Positions 42,051 to 50,373 of a stretch of DNA of 64,000 nt are shown piece after piece. The notes under the pieces were generated by a model. It was not told where the DNA came from, did no database searches, and was given only the letters and a program-made list of their open reading frames with translations. Made by a program: the position numbers and the translations under genes. Positions within the stretch are counted from its first letter, which is position 1; the number at the start of each line of letters is the position of its first letter. The stretch is from Aequorivita viscosa (GTDB lineage Bacteria > Bacteroidota > Bacteroidia > Flavobacteriales > Flavobacteriaceae): the NCBI RefSeq assembly GCF_900106795.1, contig NZ_FNNS01000002.1, forward strand, positions 1 through 64,000. The letters are read 5' to 3'.

Positions 42051-43022
42051 ATGAAATCAAATTCACAACAAAAATTCGATAGTGCATTTAAGAGAGACGT
42101 CCACGAGGGCTTGAGCACTTTTCCGAAATTTCTTTTCTCTAAATATATTTACGACAAAAAAGGAGACAGTCTTTTTCAAGACATTATGGCAATGCCTGAG
42201 TACTACCTTACGGGCTGTGAATTTGAAATAATATCAAATCACACCAAAACTATTGGCGAATTATTTCGAGATAAAGAAAACGGATTAGACTTAATTGAAC
42301 TCGGAGCTGGTGATGGGAAGAAGACAAAGGTGCTTTTAAAATATATGAACGAAAATAATTTCAACTTTATATATAAGCCGATAGACATTAGCGAAAATGC
42401 TGTGAACATGCTCTCTTCAAATCTAGCGAAGGAAATGCCAAAATTAAAAGTAGATGCGGAAGTAGGAGAATATTTTGAGGTATTAGAAAACCTAAAAAAG
42501 TTCGATAAACGTAAAAAGGTGATAATGGTACTCGGAAGTAACATTGGAAACTTGCGCCATCCACAGGCTATTAATTTTCTTTCAAAACTTAAAGACTCAC
42601 TTCATACAGACGATTTACTCTTTATGGGTTTTGACCAAAAGAAAAACCCGCAAACCATTCTAGATGCCTATAACGATAAAGCAGGAATTACCGCCGCCTT
42701 CAACAAAAATATACTAACACGGATAAACCGGGAATTAGGCGGAAATTTTGATGTAGAAAAATATATTCACTGGGAAAGCTACAACCCCGAGACCGGTACT
42801 GCTAAAAGCTTTTTAGTTGCTACTGAAGCTATGGAAGTTGAAATTGAACAAATTGATTTAAAATTACAATTTGACCAATGGGAGAGTATTCACGTGGAGA
42901 TTTCACAAAAATATGACGATAAAATAGTGACTTGGCTCGCACAAGAATCAGGACTCGAAATTGTAACCTCGTTTACTGACCAAAACGAATATTATAAAAA
43001 TTATGTTTTTAAAAGAGCTTAA
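42051..43022 (+). CDS. egtD: L-histidine N-alpha-methyltransferase
   Basis: 323 residues, normal for the family. Signatures: FLFSKYIYDKKGDSLFQDIM, PEYYLTGCEFEII, the SAM-site segment LIELGAGDGKKTKVLL, YKPIDIS, VLGSNIGNLRHPQAINFL and LFMGFDQKKNP. It adds three methyl groups to histidine to form hercynine, the substrate of EgtB. Co-transcribed with egtB (15-base gap). S-adenosylhomocysteine from this reaction is recycled by AhcY, which happens to lie at the right end of the window. Confidence 0.92.
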   Translation: MKSNSQQKFDSAFKRDVHEGLSTFPKFLFSKYIYDKKGDSLFQDIMAMPEYYLTGCEFEIISNHTKTIGELFRDKENGLDLIELGAGDGKKTKVLLKYMNENNFNFIYKPIDISENAVNMLSSNLAKEMPKLKVDAEVGEYFEVLENLKKFDKRKKVIMVLGSNIGNLRHPQAINFLSKLKDSLHTDDLLFMGFDQKKNPQTILDAYNDKAGITAAFNKNILTRINRELGGNFDVEKYIHWESYNPETGTAKSFLVATEAMEVEIEQIDLKLQFDQWESIHVEISQKYDDKIVTWLAQESGLEIVTSFTDQNEYYKNYVFKRA

Positions 43023-43084
43023 AAGATTATAAACACGTCCTAATCTCATTCAGGAAAAAACATTTAAACTCTTAAACTTATAAA

Positions 43085-43366
43085 ATGAAAGCACTCTGGA
43101 ACGACAAAATACTTGCCGAAAGCGATAAAACAATTGTTATAGAAAACAACCATTATTTCCCTTCCGAATCCATAAAAATGGAATTTTTCAGGAAAAGCGA
43201 TACCCACACCCATTGCCCTTGGAAAGGCGATGCTTCCTACTATACTTTGGAAGTTGATGGTCAACAAAACCCAGATGCTGCTTGGTTTTATCCCGAACCT
43301 AAAAAGCCTGCTGAAGCTATCAAAAATTATGTAGCGTTTTGGAAAGGTGTGAAAATTGAAGAATAA
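43085..43366 (+). CDS. DUF427 domain protein (93 aa)
   Basis: A single DUF427 domain: MKALWNDKILAESDKTIVIE, NNHYFP, then the hallmark SDTHTHCPWKGDASYYTLEV with conserved His, Cys, Trp and Lys, followed by AWFYPEPKKPAEAIKNYVAF. It follows egtD by 62 bases in the same direction, so it probably belongs to the same transcript. DUF427 proteins have no agreed function; the Cys-containing motif close to a thiol-histidine pathway is suggestive only. Confidence 0.88.
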   Translation: MKALWNDKILAESDKTIVIENNHYFPSESIKMEFFRKSDTHTHCPWKGDASYYTLEVDGQQNPDAAWFYPEPKKPAEAIKNYVAFWKGVKIEE

Positions 43367-43420
43367 ATGGATTTTTACAGAATTTCATACCCGCCAACTA
43401 CCTAATAATCCACTCTGATC

Positions 43421-43500
43421 GGAAACACCTACAAGGTCTTTGAGGCCTTGCAGGAAATCGTGGAAACACCTACAAGGTCTTTGAGACCTTGCAGGAAATC
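43421..43500. repeat. Tandem pair of palindromic 39-bp units
   Basis: Two nearly identical copies (43421-43459 and 43462-43500, period 41 bp) each contain CAAGGTC-TTTGA-G(G/A)CCTTG, a hairpin. They lie between the DUF427 gene and the convergent aminotransferase gene and may terminate both. They resemble dispersed palindromic repeats of flavobacteria. Confidence 0.8.
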
Positions 43501-43507
43501 ATGACTT

Positions 43508-44593
43508 CTAAACTCTTAAACTTAAAACCTCAAGAAGTTTTTCTAAATCCGATTCATTGTTGTAGTAGTGAAACCCTACTCGAATACCATCACCGCGCAA
43601 CGAAGCTATAATGTTATTCGCTTTCAGTTTTTGAAACAGTTTTTCATCTCCTTTTATATTGAAAATTGAAGAGTGATTTTCACGAAATAAGACTTCATTT
43701 TTCAACACTCCCATTTCAGCAAAACGGAATTTCGCTTTAGTAGAAAGTTCTGTTATATGTTGATAAAGCTTCTCACTTCCGAGCGACTTGGCAAAAAGAA
43801 TTGACTGCTCCAAACTTCCATAATTTAGAGTGTCCTGATGACCGGGTTCAAAATGCTTCATATAAGCTGTGTCGGTCGCTTCATTTTCAAATCGTTCTGC
43901 GGAATTAAAGCCAATAGATTTTGGGAATATTCGATTTCGGGCTGATTCTTTAATCATTAAAAACCCATTTCCATATCCAGCTGTTAACCATTTATAAGTG
44001 CTCGCACCCACTACATCAATAGTGCTTTCGGCAAAGTTGAAATGTTCGGTGCCTAAGTATTGGGTTCCGTCGGCGATGAGTAACAAATTTGGATAATTTG
44101 TTTTCAGTTTTCTTAAAAATTCAAAATCAATTTTAATTCCGTTTAACCATTGTACTATACTAAAAAAGAAAATTTCAGGGCGGTGTTTAACAACAGCTTC
44201 TTCAATATTCCTTTCTAAATTTTCATTAATCTCGGCATAACACACGTTGAAATCACGAGTTTCTACAGGCCAATTTACAGAGGGATAATCATTCTTTAAA
44301 AGCAATACTTTTTGTCCTTCGGGCATTCCGTCGAGAACCATATTTATTCCGAATGAAAAATTGGGGATCAGCGCTGTTTCAAGTACAGACGCTCCAAAAA
44401 AATCGGCTACTGTTTTTCGTATTTGCTCGACATGTAACCTGTGCTGATCGCGAAAAACACTTGCAAGGTTCATCAAATCCATATCGTGTTGCCGCCGCCA
44501 ATCTACCACAGGTTTCGGTATTAAACCATTGGAGGCTGTGTTTAAATAGGTGCAAGTAGAAAGTGCAGGAAAGTGTTTTCGGATTTCTTCCAT
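43508..44593 (-). CDS. Class V aminotransferase (PLP-dependent, ~361 aa)
   Basis: The start at 44591-44593 (MEEIRKHFPALSTCTYLNTA) fits the family better than the longer frame to 44662. Signatures: an N-terminal TYLNTASNGLIP; an aspartate/glutamine pair at the cofactor (IADGTQYLG); the PLP lysine in GASTYKWLTAGYGNGF; and a C-terminal GDGIRVGFHYYNNESDL. The fold is shared by cysteine desulfurases, kynureninases and isopenicillin-N-epimerase-like enzymes; substrate is not predictable. Monocistronic, convergent with the egt cluster and divergent from the 2TM gene. Confidence 0.85.
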   Translation of the reverse strand: MEEIRKHFPALSTCTYLNTASNGLIPKPVVDWRRQHDMDLMNLASVFRDQHRLHVEQIRKTVADFFGASVLETALIPNFSFGINMVLDGMPEGQKVLLLKNDYPSVNWPVETRDFNVCYAEINENLERNIEEAVVKHRPEIFFFSIVQWLNGIKIDFEFLRKLKTNYPNLLLIADGTQYLGTEHFNFAESTIDVVGASTYKWLTAGYGNGFLMIKESARNRIFPKSIGFNSAERFENEATDTAYMKHFEPGHQDTLNYGSLEQSILFAKSLGSEKLYQHITELSTKAKFRFAEMGVLKNEVLFRENHSSIFNIKGDEKLFQKLKANNIIASLRGDGIRVGFHYYNNESDLEKLLEVLSLRV

Positions 44594-44688
44594 AGTTAGT
44601 AGGCCATAATGGCGAAAATTAGGTATTTTTACATAGTACGAACAATATTCGTTAACGCTCAAATACGAGAAAATAAATGTAAGTAACT

Positions 44689-45123
44689 ATGTTTTCAAAA
44701 GCTAAAAAATCTGAAAGAATTGATGCCGAGCAACGGGAACAATTTGAATATGCACGCAGACGCATAAATCAGAAAAAAAATCTGATGCGCCATTTTATCG
44801 CATTTTTAGTAGGTTCCATTCTTCTAATTATTATAAACCCAGTTTTAGGCTATGGCAATGAAACCTTATTTCAAGATTGGTTTATTTGGGCAATTTTAAT
44901 TTGGGCTTTCATTTTTTTAGTCCACCTCTTAAACGTTTTTGTTATGAGTTCGTTTATGGGCAAAGAATGGGAGGACCGCCAGCTTGAAAAATTAAAAGCG
45001 CGCCAGACCGAAAAAATAGCTGAACTTCAAAAGAAAGTAGATGCCGAATACCCGTTAAACATTCCTACGCCCGAAACTCCTAAAAACACATTGAATAACC
45101 CTTTACCTCCAGATGTAGAATGA
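44689..45123 (+). CDS. 2TM domain protein (144 aa)
   Basis: A charged start (EQREQFEYARRRINQKKNLM) precedes two transmembrane segments (HFIAFLVGSILLIIINPVLG and WFIWAILIWAFIFLVHLLNV), then the FMGKEWEDRQLEKLKARQ motif and a charged tail. This is the 2TM domain (PF13239), in flavobacteria found alone or fused to LytTR or histidine kinase proteins. Its stop overlaps the folA start by 4 bases (ATGA), so the two are translationally coupled. Role unknown. Confidence 0.85.
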   Translation: MFSKAKKSERIDAEQREQFEYARRRINQKKNLMRHFIAFLVGSILLIIINPVLGYGNETLFQDWFIWAILIWAFIFLVHLLNVFVMSSFMGKEWEDRQLEKLKARQTEKIAELQKKVDAEYPLNIPTPETPKNTLNNPLPPDVE

Positions 45124-45605
45124 TAACACTAATTGCGGCCGCTGGCGAAAACAATGAGCTAGGCAAAGACAATGATCTGCTTTGGCATTTACCTGATGAT
45201 TTTAAACGTTTTAAAAAAATTACCAGTCACCATTTTATTATTATGGGACGAAAAACCTTTGAGTCCTTCCCAAACCCATTGCCAAATAGAGTCCATATTG
45301 TAATTACCCGTGACAGAAAATATGGAAATGTTGGTGCCGAAGTTGTGCATAGCTTAGAGGAAGCCATTGAAAAAGCAACTTCAAAAAAGGATATTTTCGT
45401 TATTGGCGGTGGAGAAATCTATAAACTGGCGATGGACGTTGCCGATAAAATAGAACTCACTCGCGTTCACGGTACTTTTGAAGACGCAGACACCTTTTTT
45501 CCTGAATTCTCCGAAGATGAATGGAAACTTATTTCGGAAGAAAAGCACGGGAAAGACGAAAAACATAAGTATGCTTTTACGTATGAAACTTGGGTTAGAA
45601 AATAA
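45120..45605 (+). CDS. folA: Dihydrofolate reductase
   Basis: 161 residues (E. coli 159). Conserved features: ITLIAAAGENNELGKDNDLL, WHLPDDFKRFKKIT, HHFIIMGRKTFESFP, IVITRD, VIGGGEIYKLAMDVADKIEL and TRVHGTFEDADTFFPEF. It reduces dihydrofolate with NADPH and recycles the product of ThyA. Coupled to the 2TM gene by a 4-base overlap. Confidence 0.97.
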   Translation: MITLIAAAGENNELGKDNDLLWHLPDDFKRFKKITSHHFIIMGRKTFESFPNPLPNRVHIVITRDRKYGNVGAEVVHSLEEAIEKATSKKDIFVIGGGEIYKLAMDVADKIELTRVHGTFEDADTFFPEFSEDEWKLISEEKHGKDEKHKYAFTYETWVRK

Positions 45606-45682
45606 ACAAGCTTTAGAGGTTAACCACTAACGGAATGTTTATTACAATTCAAGATTGAATTTGAAACCAATTATACAATGAG

Positions 45683-46534
45683 TTGCGCTTAAAAAATACA
45701 CTTCAAAATATAGCTTCCCAGAACACCCTCAATTTAATTGAAGCAACGACTTTATCTGGTGGTGATATAAATGAGGTTTTACTTTTAAAATGCGTAAAAG
45801 GGAGCTTCGTTGTTAAACTAAATAGCGCTTCCAAATTTCCAGGAATGTTTACTGCCGAAGCGAAAGGTTTAGACCTTCTGAATAACTCGAAAAGCTTCAG
45901 AATCCCAAAAGTTGTCGCGACGGGTGTTATTAAAGAAGCTTCGTATCTATTGATGGAATACATTCCAACTGGTTCCCCAAAACCTGATTTTTGGGAAATC
46001 TTTGCACAGAACCTCGTAACACTACACAAAACCACCCAAAACAGCTTTGGATTGGATCACGACAACTATATCGGTAGTCTTCCGCAGCAAAATACATATT
46101 GCCAGACGGCTTCGGAATTCTACATTTCTGAACGACTGGAACCACAATTCAGAATGGCTTCGGATAACGAATTTCAATTTAAAAACTTGGAAAAATTCTA
46201 TAAAAACATTGCCGAAAAAATTCCCAATGAACCTCCAGCGTTGATTCACGGAGATTTATGGAATGGAAACTTTATGGTTTCCGAAGATGGAAATCCTGTG
46301 CTGATAGATCCTGCTGTGGCTTTCGCTCCTAGAGAAATGGATTTGGCTATGATGAAACTTTTTGGCGGCTTCAATTCTTCAACATTTGAAATCTACGACT
46401 CCTTTTTTCCATTGAAATCTGGATGGAAAAACCGAATCGATTTATGGCAGCTTTATTATCTACTGGTTCATTTAAATTTATTTGGATCAGGGTATTTAGG
46501 ACAGGTTCAGTCAATAGTATCAAAACACACTTAA
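45683..46534 (+). CDS. Fructosamine kinase-like protein (283 aa), probable TTG start
   Basis: The only start giving a full-length family member is TTG at 45683; the nearby ATG runs into a stop after four codons. Signatures: FVVKLNSASKFPGMFTAEAK (ATP lysine), LLMEYIP, DNYIGSLPQQN, the catalytic loop LIHGDLWNGNFMV, and PVLIDPAVAFAPREMDLAMM with the metal-binding aspartate. Family members phosphorylate ketosamines (3- or 6-kinases) and deglycate proteins. Monocistronic. The start codon is inferred; low expression would fit TTG. Confidence 0.85.
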   Translation: MRLKNTLQNIASQNTLNLIEATTLSGGDINEVLLLKCVKGSFVVKLNSASKFPGMFTAEAKGLDLLNNSKSFRIPKVVATGVIKEASYLLMEYIPTGSPKPDFWEIFAQNLVTLHKTTQNSFGLDHDNYIGSLPQQNTYCQTASEFYISERLEPQFRMASDNEFQFKNLEKFYKNIAEKIPNEPPALIHGDLWNGNFMVSEDGNPVLIDPAVAFAPREMDLAMMKLFGGFNSSTFEIYDSFFPLKSGWKNRIDLWQLYYLLVHLNLFGSGYLGQVQSIVSKHT

Positions 46535-46718
46535 ACCCAAGCAGCTAATAAACAAGTGATTCACGTCTATTTTCAAAAGATGAAATCAGTGTTTTCCATA
46601 TAAAAATGTTTTTATAATTAACCTTATTTCATAGAAACACATAAGGGTTGTGAGTACGCTAAAGTTATAATAATAATTAATCTTATTTTTGCAATTCAAT
46701 CTAAATACGAGCAAACAA

Positions 46719-47600
46719 ATGAAAGCATATATATTTCCCGGTCAGGGCGCACAATTTTCCGGAATGGGAAAGGATCTTTACGATACATCACAAAAAGCCA
46801 AAGATTTATTTCATCAAGCGAATGATATTTTGGGGTTTGACATTACCAAAATCATGTTTGAAGGCACAGCAGATGAACTTAAACAAACCAATGTTACCCA
46901 ACCTGCAATTTTTCTTCACTCCACTATTTTAGCCGAAGTGATGGGCGATACGTTTCAACCCGATATGGTCGCTGGACACTCCTTAGGCGAAATCTCTGCT
47001 TTGGTAGCGAATAAGACCTTGGCTTTTAGCGATGGCCTACAATTGGTCTACAAACGCGCCTTAGCAATGCAAAGTGCTTGCGAAGTAACGCCTTCAACAA
47101 TGGCTGCAGTTTTAGGCTTAGAAGATGAACTAGTAGAAAAAATATGTGCCAACACTCCAGGAATTGTGGTTGCGGCCAACTATAACTGTCCCGGTCAACT
47201 TGTTATTTCAGGAGAAGTAAGCGCCGTGGAAAAAGCCTGTGAAAGTTTAAAAGAAGCTGGTGCACGAAGAGCACTTATCTTACCTGTTGGCGGCGCTTTC
47301 CACAGTCCGTTGATGGAACCTGCTCGCGAAGAATTGGCAGCAGCTATTGAAGCAACGCGATTTTCACAGCCTGCTTGTCCTATCTATCAAAATGTTTCAA
47401 CTGTTGCAGTGACTGATCCTTCGGAAATAAAGAAGAACTTGATTTCACAGCTCACCGCTCCTGTAAGATGGACCCAAAGTATACAAAACATGATAAAAGA
47501 TGGAGCTACCACATTTATCGAGGTAGGACCTGGAAATGTTTTGCAAGGCTTAGTGAAAAAAATAGACAAGTCCGCAGAAACCGAGAAAGCGGAGATTTAG
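46719..47600 (+). CDS. fabD: Malonyl-CoA:ACP transacylase
   Basis: ATG at 46719 gives MKAYIFPGQGAQFSGMGKDL, the usual N-terminus; an upstream TTG adds only a spurious leader. Catalytic serine in AGHSLGEISALVA and histidine in VGGAFHSPLMEPAREEL; further motifs NVTQPAIFLHS, YNCPGQLVISG and FIEVGPGNVLQGLVKKI. It loads malonyl groups onto acyl carrier protein for fatty acid synthesis. A -7 motif TATTTTTG lies at 46684-46691, but no good -33 element was seen. It stands alone, away from other fab genes. Confidence 0.96.
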   Translation: MKAYIFPGQGAQFSGMGKDLYDTSQKAKDLFHQANDILGFDITKIMFEGTADELKQTNVTQPAIFLHSTILAEVMGDTFQPDMVAGHSLGEISALVANKTLAFSDGLQLVYKRALAMQSACEVTPSTMAAVLGLEDELVEKICANTPGIVVAANYNCPGQLVISGEVSAVEKACESLKEAGARRALILPVGGAFHSPLMEPAREELAAAIEATRFSQPACPIYQNVSTVAVTDPSEIKKNLISQLTAPVRWTQSIQNMIKDGATTFIEVGPGNVLQGLVKKIDKSAETEKAEI

Positions 47601-47644
47601 CTACGTATTAACAATTATAATTGTGAGGTTTGATGATTCTATAA

Positions 47645-47695
47645 ATTCGTGTGTTCGTGGTCAAAGTTCACCGCGAATACACGCATTATTTTTTT
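47645..47695 (+). terminator. Imperfect hairpin after fabD
   Basis: GTGTTCGTGG (47650-47659) pairs imperfectly with CCGCGAATACAC (from 47670), then a T-rich stretch (ATTATTTTTTT). Probable terminator or palindromic repeat. Confidence 0.4.
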
Positions 47696-47767
47696 CAAAA
47701 ATTTTCCCTAAAAGTCTAATCTATCCTTGAATACCTGTATTTTAATTGAGGTTTGAAAGGTTAATTA

Positions 47768-48109
47768 TTATTGATTAACCACTCCTTCAACCCGTTTTGT
47801 AGAGTCTGCCTTGTTTAGGCTCAATCTTACAGTGCTTGCTTCAACAGCCTTTAAATCGTGAGGAACACCGCCGTCGAGACTAATTAAATCCCCTTTTTTC
47901 AAATTGTGGATCTCTCCGTTTACTCCAAAATCAATGGCACCTTCAAAAATCTCAACAACAATTGGAAAAGGCGTTTTATGCTCTTTCATTACCTGACCTT
48001 TCTTAAATGCAATTCTGATTTCCTTTCCTGCCTCCGTTTCCATTAACACTTGAATTGCCGGACGAGTTTCGTTTAATTCAAGGTTATTTGTAAGTGATGC
48101 TAATTTCAT
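47768..48109 (-). CDS. Cupin-domain protein (113 aa)
   Basis: A single small beta-barrel: an N-terminal LNETRPAIQVLMETEAGKEI, a modified first cupin motif (MKEHKTPFPIVVEIFEGAID) and second motif (KKGDLISLDGGVPHDLKAVE) with a conserved GGVPH histidine. The metal site is partial. It is transcribed divergently from the hemerythrin gene; in flavobacteria such pairs may respond to nitrosative or oxygen stress, but no FNR-type box was recognised in the 216-base shared promoter region. Confidence 0.85.
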   Translation of the reverse strand: MKLASLTNNLELNETRPAIQVLMETEAGKEIRIAFKKGQVMKEHKTPFPIVVEIFEGAIDFGVNGEIHNLKKGDLISLDGGVPHDLKAVEASTVRLSLNKADSTKRVEGVVNQ

Positions 48110-48325
48110 AATTTTATCTATTTATGGTTTCTTATTTAGAATGATTCAAAATTACGAAATTAAAATCATTTCCTGTCACACAAATAATTAAGTTTTGGTT
48201 TTCTATTGTTTGAATACGAATTGACAAAACATTGAATTAGTATGACTTGCCTCATAAGAAAAATTGAAAATGATTTCTTTCTTTGTAACTATCAAAATAG
48301 ATTAACTGAATTAAACAAATAGGTA

Positions 48326-48790
48326 ATGAAACTTGCTGAAAACAGAAGAAGCGTATTAAAACCGCTTAGTCACGAACACAACGAGGTTTTAATTCGTTGT
48401 TTTCGAATAGGAAAAGGCTTACAAATGAATGTTTCTACTAGCCGAATTAAAAACTATGCAGATTGGTTAAAAAAAGATTATTTGGATCCCCATTTTGAAA
48501 TGGAACGGAAGTACGTTTTTCCGATACTCGGGAATCAAAATTTTCGTGTAAAAAGAGCTTTGGCAAATCACCGACGCTTAAATCGATTATTTGATGAAAC
48601 GGCTAATTTGAATATAGTCCTGAACAAAATTGAAGAAGAAATAGGTAGTTATATCCGTTTTGAAGAGCGCATTCTTTACAATGAAATAGAAAAAGTGGCG
48701 AGCGCCGAAGAGCTAAATAGGCTCGAAAAGTTACATGATGACATTGGTGTTTCGGAAGATGCGTGGAATGATAAGTTTTGGGTATCCTAA
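48326..48790 (+). CDS. Hemerythrin HHE-domain protein (154 aa)
   Basis: A four-helix protein with iron-ligand candidates: LSHEHNEVLIRCFRIGKG, DPHFEMERKYVFPIL, LANHRRLNRLFDE and YIRFEERILYNEIE. Hemerythrin-like proteins bind O2 or NO or sense iron. It is divergent from the cupin gene and followed 30 bases later by a strong bidirectional terminator. A link to cupin function is inferred from position only. Confidence 0.85.
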   Translation: MKLAENRRSVLKPLSHEHNEVLIRCFRIGKGLQMNVSTSRIKNYADWLKKDYLDPHFEMERKYVFPILGNQNFRVKRALANHRRLNRLFDETANLNIVLNKIEEEIGSYIRFEERILYNEIEKVASAEELNRLEKLHDDIGVSEDAWNDKFWVS

Positions 48791-48820
48791 TTCTAGTTAA
48801 TTAGCGTAGTCCAAAAAATT

Positions 48821-48855
48821 AAAACACCGAATGAAAAATGTCCATTCGGTGTTTT
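48821..48855. terminator. Bidirectional terminator between convergent genes
   Basis: AAAACACCGAATG (48821-48833) pairs perfectly over 13 bp with CATTCGGTGTTTT (48843-48855), loop of 9 bases, with T or A runs on each side. Confidence 0.88.
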
Positions 48856-48885
48856 TATATATTGAATTCTAAATTCAGAATTATA

Positions 48886-49080
48886 TTAGGCACTTATTCT
48901 GCAGTCTTCGCAGTCTTTTACTTCGCCATAATACGTCTCTCGATATTTGTGAAGTGTTTTAAAGGGAACGTTTAAAAACGTTTTTTGTATGTACACCACA
49001 TTTGCGGTAAACATGCCCATTTTTTGTGTAAATCTTTTCTCTATTCTTGTTTTTCGTTTCACTGAAACTAAATTCATCAT
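48886..49080 (-). CDS. Small conserved-looking hypothetical protein (64 aa)
   Basis: A basic protein starting MMNLVSVKRKTRIEKRFTQK, with a central VVYIQKTFLNVPFKTLHKYR, and ending ETYYGEVKDCEDCRISA. The paired cysteines (DCEDC) near the end and the ordered composition suggest a real gene. It has its own terminator (48821-48855) and a near-consensus promoter (49126-49154). Function not recognised. Confidence 0.7.
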   Translation of the reverse strand: MMNLVSVKRKTRIEKRFTQKMGMFTANVVYIQKTFLNVPFKTLHKYRETYYGEVKDCEDCRISA

Positions 49081-49125
49081 TGTTTTTTTGACCCCATTTA
49101 ACCCCTATAACATTGTTATTCAAAG

Positions 49126-49154
49126 CTAAAGTACAGAGTACTGTTAGAGTGCAA
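49126..49154 (-). promoter_or_regulatory. Near-consensus promoter of the 64-aa gene
   Basis: On the minus strand TTG (49152-49154), 18-base spacer, TACTTTAG (49126-49133; consensus TAnnTTTG). About 40 bases of leader before the start codon. The spacer is slightly short and the -7 has one mismatch. Confidence 0.45.
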
Positions 49155-49311
49155 AGAAACGAAACCTTACTGCCAATTCCAAATTTCCACCGTTAAGACT
49201 GGGTTAAACTGTGGTAAATCGATACTCCGGCTGTGCTTAGTAACCGTGAACACAAAGAAGAAGTTGAAGTTGAAAATAGTGATTATTTACTCACCAACGA
49301 GCAATAAGTGC

Positions 49312-50334
49312 TTACTGAATCCCTCGTACTTTCTTCTCCCATTTCCATGCAGAAGCCAAAGCCTCCTCCATGGTTTTTTCAGATTTCCATCCTAAAACTT
49401 CATTTGCCTTTTTTGTGTCGGCATAAACTGAAATCACATCGCCTGGACGACGATCGACAACTTTATAGTTAAGTTTTTCACCAGTCGTATGTTGAAAAGA
49501 ATTAACTACTTCCAATACAGAACTGCCTCTCCCCGTGCCTAGGTTAAAAAACTCGTAATTGGTTTCATTTTTTCCAGATAGCAATCGCTCCATTGCAATT
49601 ACGTGTGCCTTCGCCAAATCTACGACATGAATATAATCGCGGATACAACTACCATCTTCGGTTGGGTAATCATCTCCATAAACAGATAATTGTTTTCGAA
49701 CACCTGCGGCAGTTTGGGTAATAAAGGGTACTAAATTTTGCGGTACTCCAGCTGGTAACTCGCCAATTTCAGAAGTTTCATGCGCGCCAATTGGATTAAA
49801 GTAGCGCAGCGCAATGGCTTTTAAACTAGAAACACTACAAGTATCAAACAGAATTTCCTCGCTTATTTGTTTTGTATTACCATAAGGCGAAGTAGCTTTT
49901 TTCACAGGAGCTTCTTCAGTAATTGGCAGAGAATCTGGTTCGCCATAAACGGTACAAGAGGAGCTAAAAATAAAATTTTCAATGCCATTTGTTTCACACT
50001 CTTGAAGTAAGTAAATGAGTGTATTTAGATTGTTTTCGTAATAAAGAAGGGGCTTTTCTACACTTTCACTCACCGCCTTACTAGCTGCAAAATGGATTAT
50101 ACCATCAATATCGCTATTGTTTTTAAAGAATTCAGAAACATCCGACTTTATACGAAGATCCAGTCTTTCAAACTTTGGAGGGTTTTTAGTGATATTGGTA
50201 ATTCTTTCCAAAACATCTATGGATGAATTTGATAGGTTATCAACAATAATTACTTCATATCCAGAATTCTGGAGTTCAACTACGGTGTGCGAGCCTATAT
50301 AGCCCAAACCACCTGTAACTAATATTTTTTTCAT
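49312..50334 (-). CDS. galE: UDP-glucose 4-epimerase
   Basis: 340 residues, an extended SDR. N-terminal NAD site TGGLGYIGSHTVVELQNSGY; SSSCTVYGEPDSLPITEE; catalytic YxxxK in SPYGNTKQISEEIL; substrate-site motifs RYFNPIGAHETSEIGE, DGSCIRDYIHVVDLAKAH and NLGTGRGSSVLEV. It interconverts UDP-glucose and UDP-galactose (or the N-acetyl sugars) and supplies envelope glycans. It lies 39 bases downstream of the DegT-family gene in the same direction. Confidence 0.94.
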   Translation of the reverse strand: MKKILVTGGLGYIGSHTVVELQNSGYEVIIVDNLSNSSIDVLERITNITKNPPKFERLDLRIKSDVSEFFKNNSDIDGIIHFAASKAVSESVEKPLLYYENNLNTLIYLLQECETNGIENFIFSSSCTVYGEPDSLPITEEAPVKKATSPYGNTKQISEEILFDTCSVSSLKAIALRYFNPIGAHETSEIGELPAGVPQNLVPFITQTAAGVRKQLSVYGDDYPTEDGSCIRDYIHVVDLAKAHVIAMERLLSGKNETNYEFFNLGTGRGSSVLEVVNSFQHTTGEKLNYKVVDRRPGDVISVYADTKKANEVLGWKSEKTMEEALASAWKWEKKVRGIQ

Positions 50335-50373
50335 ATTTATTCGTTATGACGACAAAAGTCGTTCTAGTGAATT

